A stretch of DNA of 64,000 nucleotides, taken from Alviniconcha marisindica (lineage: Eukaryota; Mollusca; Gastropoda; Provannidae). The position numbers were made by a program, and so were the translations under genes. Location of the stretch: positions 85,001 to 149,000 of the forward strand of contig JABMCL010003210.1 of the NCBI GenBank assembly GCA_018857735.1, in the 5' to 3' direction. Under the pieces are notes generated by a model. That model searched no databases and had not been told where the DNA came from. It saw only the letters and a program-made list of their open reading frames with translations. Of the stretch, positions 58,910-64,000 are shown one piece after another. Every line of letters begins with the position of its first letter. Within the stretch, counting starts at the first letter, position 1.

Positions 58910-58980
58910 TAGTGAGCTGATAACAGGTAAAGTGAGCTGATAACAGGTAAAGTGAGCTGATAACAGATAAAGCCAGGAGC
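58910..58980. repeat. 20-bp repeat, three to four copies
   Basis: Units of gtgagctgataacaggtaaa in intron 39. Confidence 0.85.
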
Positions 58981-59590
58981 TGTTTAACATTGGAATGATG
59001 ACTGCTGGTTAGCAACACAGAGGGTAAATTGTTTATTAATTATCGGATGATTATAAGAAAGTGCCTCACTGATGATGTTGTTTCTGTTGTGACATTTTGT
59101 TGTGATTTTCTTTCTCTGATATCTGTCAAAGTTTGTTTTTTTTCTTTCTTTTTTCATTTTAGGTCGAAGTGTAGAAAAAAACAAGCAAGTAGTTAATTGT
59201 TAAGGCAGTGTATTTAGATCTGGAAGACCTTAAACAGAGTAAATCTGACTGGGGGGAGAAAACAGAAAGGAGAGACAGAAAGTTGTACTCCCTTCGTAAA
59301 GGGCCTATTGGGTGCATCAGTTCCCACCGGAACTGAATTCGAATTTTGGCCCACAACGTCAAACAGAGAGCAGAGGGGTTATCAAAAATCTGATCCTGGT
59401 AGGGACCATTATTATATTGGTTGCCTAGGTCAGACAAGTGTTTCACCACCTGAATAGCTCATCAGTGACCACCAGCACATAATGGTGAGAGGATATCAGC
59501 CCGATACTAGCGAAAGAAAACCACCCTCTAAACCAGTAAAGAATTCTTGTTTGAAATGCTGTTTGTTTTCTTCACATGTTTGTAAGCCCT

Positions 59591-59823
59591 TGGGGGGGGG
59601 GGGGGGGGGGGGGGGGTTATGGACAGTTGCTGTACTGTACCTCTCCTGGTGCAGGGCTTAGTAGCTGTGTGTGTGAAGTAAATGTTACACTGTGGGGACA
59701 GTTGCTGTACTGTACCTATGTCTCTGAATCAAGATCGAGTGGCTTTGTGTGTGAAATGAGTTTTACACTGACTGTGTGTGTTGTAGACAGTTGTTGTACT
59801 GTACCTGATGTCTCACTATGCAG
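59591..59823 (+). repeat. G run, then decayed copies of the exon 40 acceptor and exon start
   Basis: After about 26 G (59591-59617), two units read acagttgctgtactgtacct, then gcagggcttagtagctgtgt and aagtaaatg, aligned with the true acagttgttgtactgtacct, gcag|ggttcagtggctctct and aagtaaatg. So each unit includes the acceptor and about 30 bases of exon, mutated. Confidence 0.8.
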
Positions 59824-59965
59824 GGTTCAGTGGCTCTCTGTGTCAAGTAAATGACGACGACTGCAACACTTCACCGTGCCCAGCCAATTCTGTGTGTGTG
59901 GATGGGATCAACTCCTCCACCTGTGTCTGTGCTGATGATAAGATTGGGGATGGCTGTTACAANAG
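59824..59965 (+). CDS. Exon 40: EGF 15 end, EGF 16 (contains an ambiguous base)
   Basis: Acceptor actatgcag, donor gttagt, phase 1 in and 2 out as read. It encodes GFSGSLCQVNDDDCNTSPCP, then ANSVCVDGINSSTCVCADDK and IGDGCY, a complete EGF 16. Base 59963 is N, three bases before the donor, and the exit phase does not fit exon 41. An error in the consensus here, or an unseen exon in the GT-rich intron, would explain this. Two decayed copies of the acceptor region lie upstream. Confidence 0.85.
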
Positions 59966-61215
<1,250 letters not shown>

Positions 61216-61329
61216 TGTGTGTGTGTATGTAGCTGGGTCTGCCACAGTGTGACCAAAGAAGAAATGCACAGAAAGATACACATTGAGGGACACAGCAGTT
61301 ACATGTCTGTCTGAAATTTGCCTCCCGCC

Positions 61330-61459
61330 ACTCTGCAAAATCTCCCCTCTCTGTTAGAATTCAGAACCCTGACTGAGACTCTCCTCTTTAGACAGGCCTT
61401 TCACAAGCCTAAGTAGACCCCTATTGTATTGTGAGCATACATATGTGTATGTCTATGTG

Positions 61460-61535
<76 letters not shown>

Positions 61536-61540
61536 GTGTT
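61330..61540 (+). pseudogene. LINE C-terminal/3' fragment followed by (GT)n
   Basis: The text ttagaattcagaaccctgac, tgagactctcctctttagac, aggcctttcacaagccta reads as FRTLTETLLFRQAFHKPK, close to the LK..LF..AF terminus of CR1/L2-type ORF2. A (GT)n tract follows at 61469-61533. Confidence 0.5.
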
Positions 61541-61917
61541 TGTTTTAGTTTGTTTTAAAGAAAGAGCTATCCATCATTAGTATTATTAATGCTGGTGCAA
61601 TGCATTTCATTGCCTTTTCTTTCAGTAAACAAGTGTGTGTTTATTTGTAGCTCCTGTTGTCATTGTTCTAGTGATACAGAGGTGTGCACGGATGGAGAGT
61701 CTGTACTTCAGTGTGCTGTGGCTGTTTGCATGTGCTCACAACCAGCAGAACATCAGCCTAAAGCAAACAGTGTCAACTTGTTTTCTTCCTGCTTATTGTG
61801 TGTGTTTTTGAGGTGGCCTCTGCTAATGAAACAAACCATAGCTAAACATATCGCAGTTGAATATTTCCGTATTGATGCTCAGTATGCTTCATATAATTTC
61901 ATGTTTGTCATTTGCAG

Positions 61918-62080
61918 ACTTGTCCTGGAACTTTGACCTGCTTCTGCAACCCAGTGCCACCTACCTGCCCTCTGACCCCTTCATATGGCCTCTGTCCTCC
62001 ACTGCTCTTACCGTGGCAACGTGGGTACGCTTCACTGAGCGCACCACTCCGGGCACGGTCCTGGCTCTTTTTGGACTGAA
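61918..62080 (+). CDS. Exon 41: start of pentraxin/laminin-G-like domain
   Basis: Acceptor catttgcag, donor gtaagt. It reads best in phase 1, as DLSWNFDLLLQPSATYLPSD, then LTVATWVRFTERTTPGTVLA, LFGLK. The strand pattern LTVATWVRF.....GTVLALFG is that of the pentraxin/LamG jelly roll. In SVEP1 a pentraxin domain follows the EGF run. The rest of the domain lies beyond 64000. The phase disagrees with exon 40 as read. Confidence 0.75.
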
Positions 62081-62329
62081 GTAAGTGCAGTGACCTGTTC
62101 AGTCCCGAACTCAGCTCTGTATTGCATATCTGTAATGATCAGGGGCACTCTTGTCCTTAGGACTGATCATGTCTGGCAGATTTTTGTCCAGGAATAGCTT
62201 CACTGGGATGGTGTATTTATTGGTTCTAGTGCAAAGTTTGACAGTGAAAGTGTCTATATAGCAGCGTGATCTGTGAATGTATGAACCTGTGTCTGACCAC
62301 AGCAAGCAAGAGCAGATAGTGTCCAAGTT

Positions 62330-64000
62330 TAGGTGACATACACAGTGAACATGGAGGTGCTGTGACAGTGACATACACAGTGAACATGGAGGTGCTGTGA
62401 CAGTGACAGACACATTGACCATGGAAGTGCTGTGACAGTGACATACACATTGACCATGGAAGTGCTGTGACAGTGACATACACAGTGACCATGGAAGTGC
62501 TGTAACAGTGACATACAAAGTGACCATGGAAGTACTGTGACAGTGACATACACAGTGACCATGGAAGTACTGTAACAGTGACATACACAGTGACCATGGA
62601 AGTGCTGTGACAGTGACATACACAGTGGCCATGGAGGTGCTATGACAGTGACATACAAAGCGACCATGGAGGTGCTGTGACAGTGACATACACAGTGACC
62701 ATGGAAGTGCTGTAACAGTGACGTACACAGTGACCATGGAAGTGCTGTGACAGTGACATACAAAGTGACCATGGAGGTGCTGTGACAGTGACATACACAG
62801 TGACCATGGAAGTGTTCTGACAGTGACATACAAAGCGACCATGGAGGTGCTGTGACAGTGACATAGTGACTATGGAAGTGCTGTGACAGTGATATACACA
62901 ATGACCATGGAGGTGCTGTGACAGTGACATACACAGTGACCATGGAAGTGCTGTGACATTGACATACAAAGTGACCATGGAAGTGCTGTGGCAGTGACAT
63001 ACACAGTGACCATGGAAGTGCTGTGACACGAAGTGTACAGTGACCAGTGACCATGGAAGTGCTGTGAATGATCAGTGACCTGAAGTGCATGACATACACA
63101 TGTGACCATGGAAGTGCTGTGACATGTGACATACAAGTGACCATGGAAGTGCTGTGACAGTGACATACACAGTGACCATGGAAGTGCTGTAACAGTGACA
63201 TACACAGTGACCATGGAAGTGCTGTGACAGTGCACTACTAGTGACCATGGAAGTGCTGTGACAGTGACATACACAGTGACCATGGAAGTGCTGTGACAGT
63301 GACATACAAAGTGCCATGGAAGTGCCTGTGACAGTGACATACACAGTGACCATGGAAGTGCTGTGACAGTGACATACACATGACCATGGAGGTGCTGTGA
63401 CAGTGACATACACATGACCATGGAAGTGCTGTGACATGACATACACAGTGACCATGGAAGTGCTGTAAGTGACATACACAGTGACCATGGAGGTGCTGTA
63501 ACAGTGACATACAAAGTGACCATGGAAGTGCTGTGACAGTGACATAGTGCAACAGTGACACACGTGACCATGGAGTGCTGTGACAGTGACATACACAGTG
63601 ACCATGGAGGTGCTGTGACAGTGACATACACAGTGACCAGGAGTGCTTAAAGTGACACAGTGACCATGGAGTGCGTGACAGTGACCTATGACCATTGGAG
63701 GTGCCTGTGACAGTGACATACACAGTGCCATGGAGTGCGCAGGACATCAGTGACTGGTGCTGTGACAGTGACATACACAGTGACCATGGAGGTGCTGTGA
63801 CAGTGATATACACAGTGACCATGGAGGTGCTGTGACAGTGACATACACAGTGACCATGGAGGTGCTGTAACAGTGACATACACAGTGACCATGGAGGTGC
63901 TGTGACAGTGACATACACAGTGACCATGGAGGTGCTGTGACAGTGACATACACAGTGACCATGGAGGTGCTGTGACATGTAAGTGACATACACATGACCT
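62330..64000. repeat. 35-bp minisatellite, continues beyond the window
   Basis: About 46 units of gtgaccatggaagtgctgtg+acagtgacatacaca (variants gaggtg, tgtaacag). Units from about 63020 to 63760 carry many small indels, whereas those before and after are regular. Minus-strand frames rich in STSMVTVYVTVTA-type text are artefacts of the array. Confidence 0.95.

Noticed and set aside
61645..61790. Cys-rich frame (SSCCHCSSDTEVCTDG) that could be an exon between exons 40 and 41
   Set aside because: No donor gives the phase needed to repair the 40/41 junction, and the cysteine spacing is not that of an EGF.
62111..63993. Several minus-strand frames of 120-290 codons
   Set aside because: All are readings of the 35-bp array in different frames; no start context, domain or splice structure.

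Overview
The window is animal nuclear DNA, most likely from a lophotrochozoan and probably a gastropod mollusc. The reasons are small exons with GT..AG introns, extracellular domains of metazoan type, a CR1/Rex1-like LINE, tRNA-derived SINEs, very long (GT)n tracts, and a dispersed repeat carrying tandem AGGTCA motifs of a kind common in mollusc genomes. The species cannot be fixed from sequence alone. No bacterial-type gene, CRISPR array or functional RNA gene was found.

One gene dominates. It lies on the + strand, and 41 internal exons could be placed from about 5.35 kb to 62.08 kb. It continues past the right edge. Exon phases agree at every junction except the last. Read in order, the exons encode: a C-type lectin domain (4 exons), an LDL-receptor class A module, CUB, a PAN/apple-like module, two more CUBs, four sushi (CCP) modules, two calcium-binding-type EGFs, four more sushi, two HYR domains, a ninth sushi, an unassigned two-exon segment, three GCC2/GCC3 (ephrin-receptor-like) Cys-rich modules, fourteen EGFs, and the start of a pentraxin/laminin-G-like domain. 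From sushi-HYR-HYR-sushi onward the order matches the SVEP1 (polydom) family. The N-terminal half differs from vertebrate SVEP1: no von Willebrand A domain was seen, and a lectin/LDLa/CUB/PAN block stands in that place. The product should be a large secreted or matrix protein that binds ligands through its lectin, CUB, sushi and EGF modules. A weak candidate for the first coding exon (signal peptide start) lies at 3810-3836.

Layout: 1-3.8 kb is upstream DNA with a fold-back element and a LINE 3' end; 3.8-12 kb holds the lectin exons split by copies of three dispersed repeat families; 12-24 kb is LDLa/CUB/PAN; 24-38 kb is sushi/EGF/HYR; 38-44 kb is the unassigned segment and GCC modules; 44-45.6 kb is a decayed LINE inside an intron; 46-60 kb is the EGF run; 60-61.2 kb is almost pure (GT)n; 61.9 kb is the pentraxin-like exon; 62.3-64 kb is a 35-bp minisatellite.

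The most unusual feature is the relation between exons and tandem repeats. At least seven exons are preceded by arrays whose units are decayed copies of that exon's own 3' splice site plus its first bases. Three or four more exons are followed by tandem copies of their own 3' end and 5' splice site. In two cases the splice site itself lies in a (GT)n tract. This suggests local tandem duplication seeded at exon edges, and in one case (HYR1) it leaves in-frame decoy acceptors.
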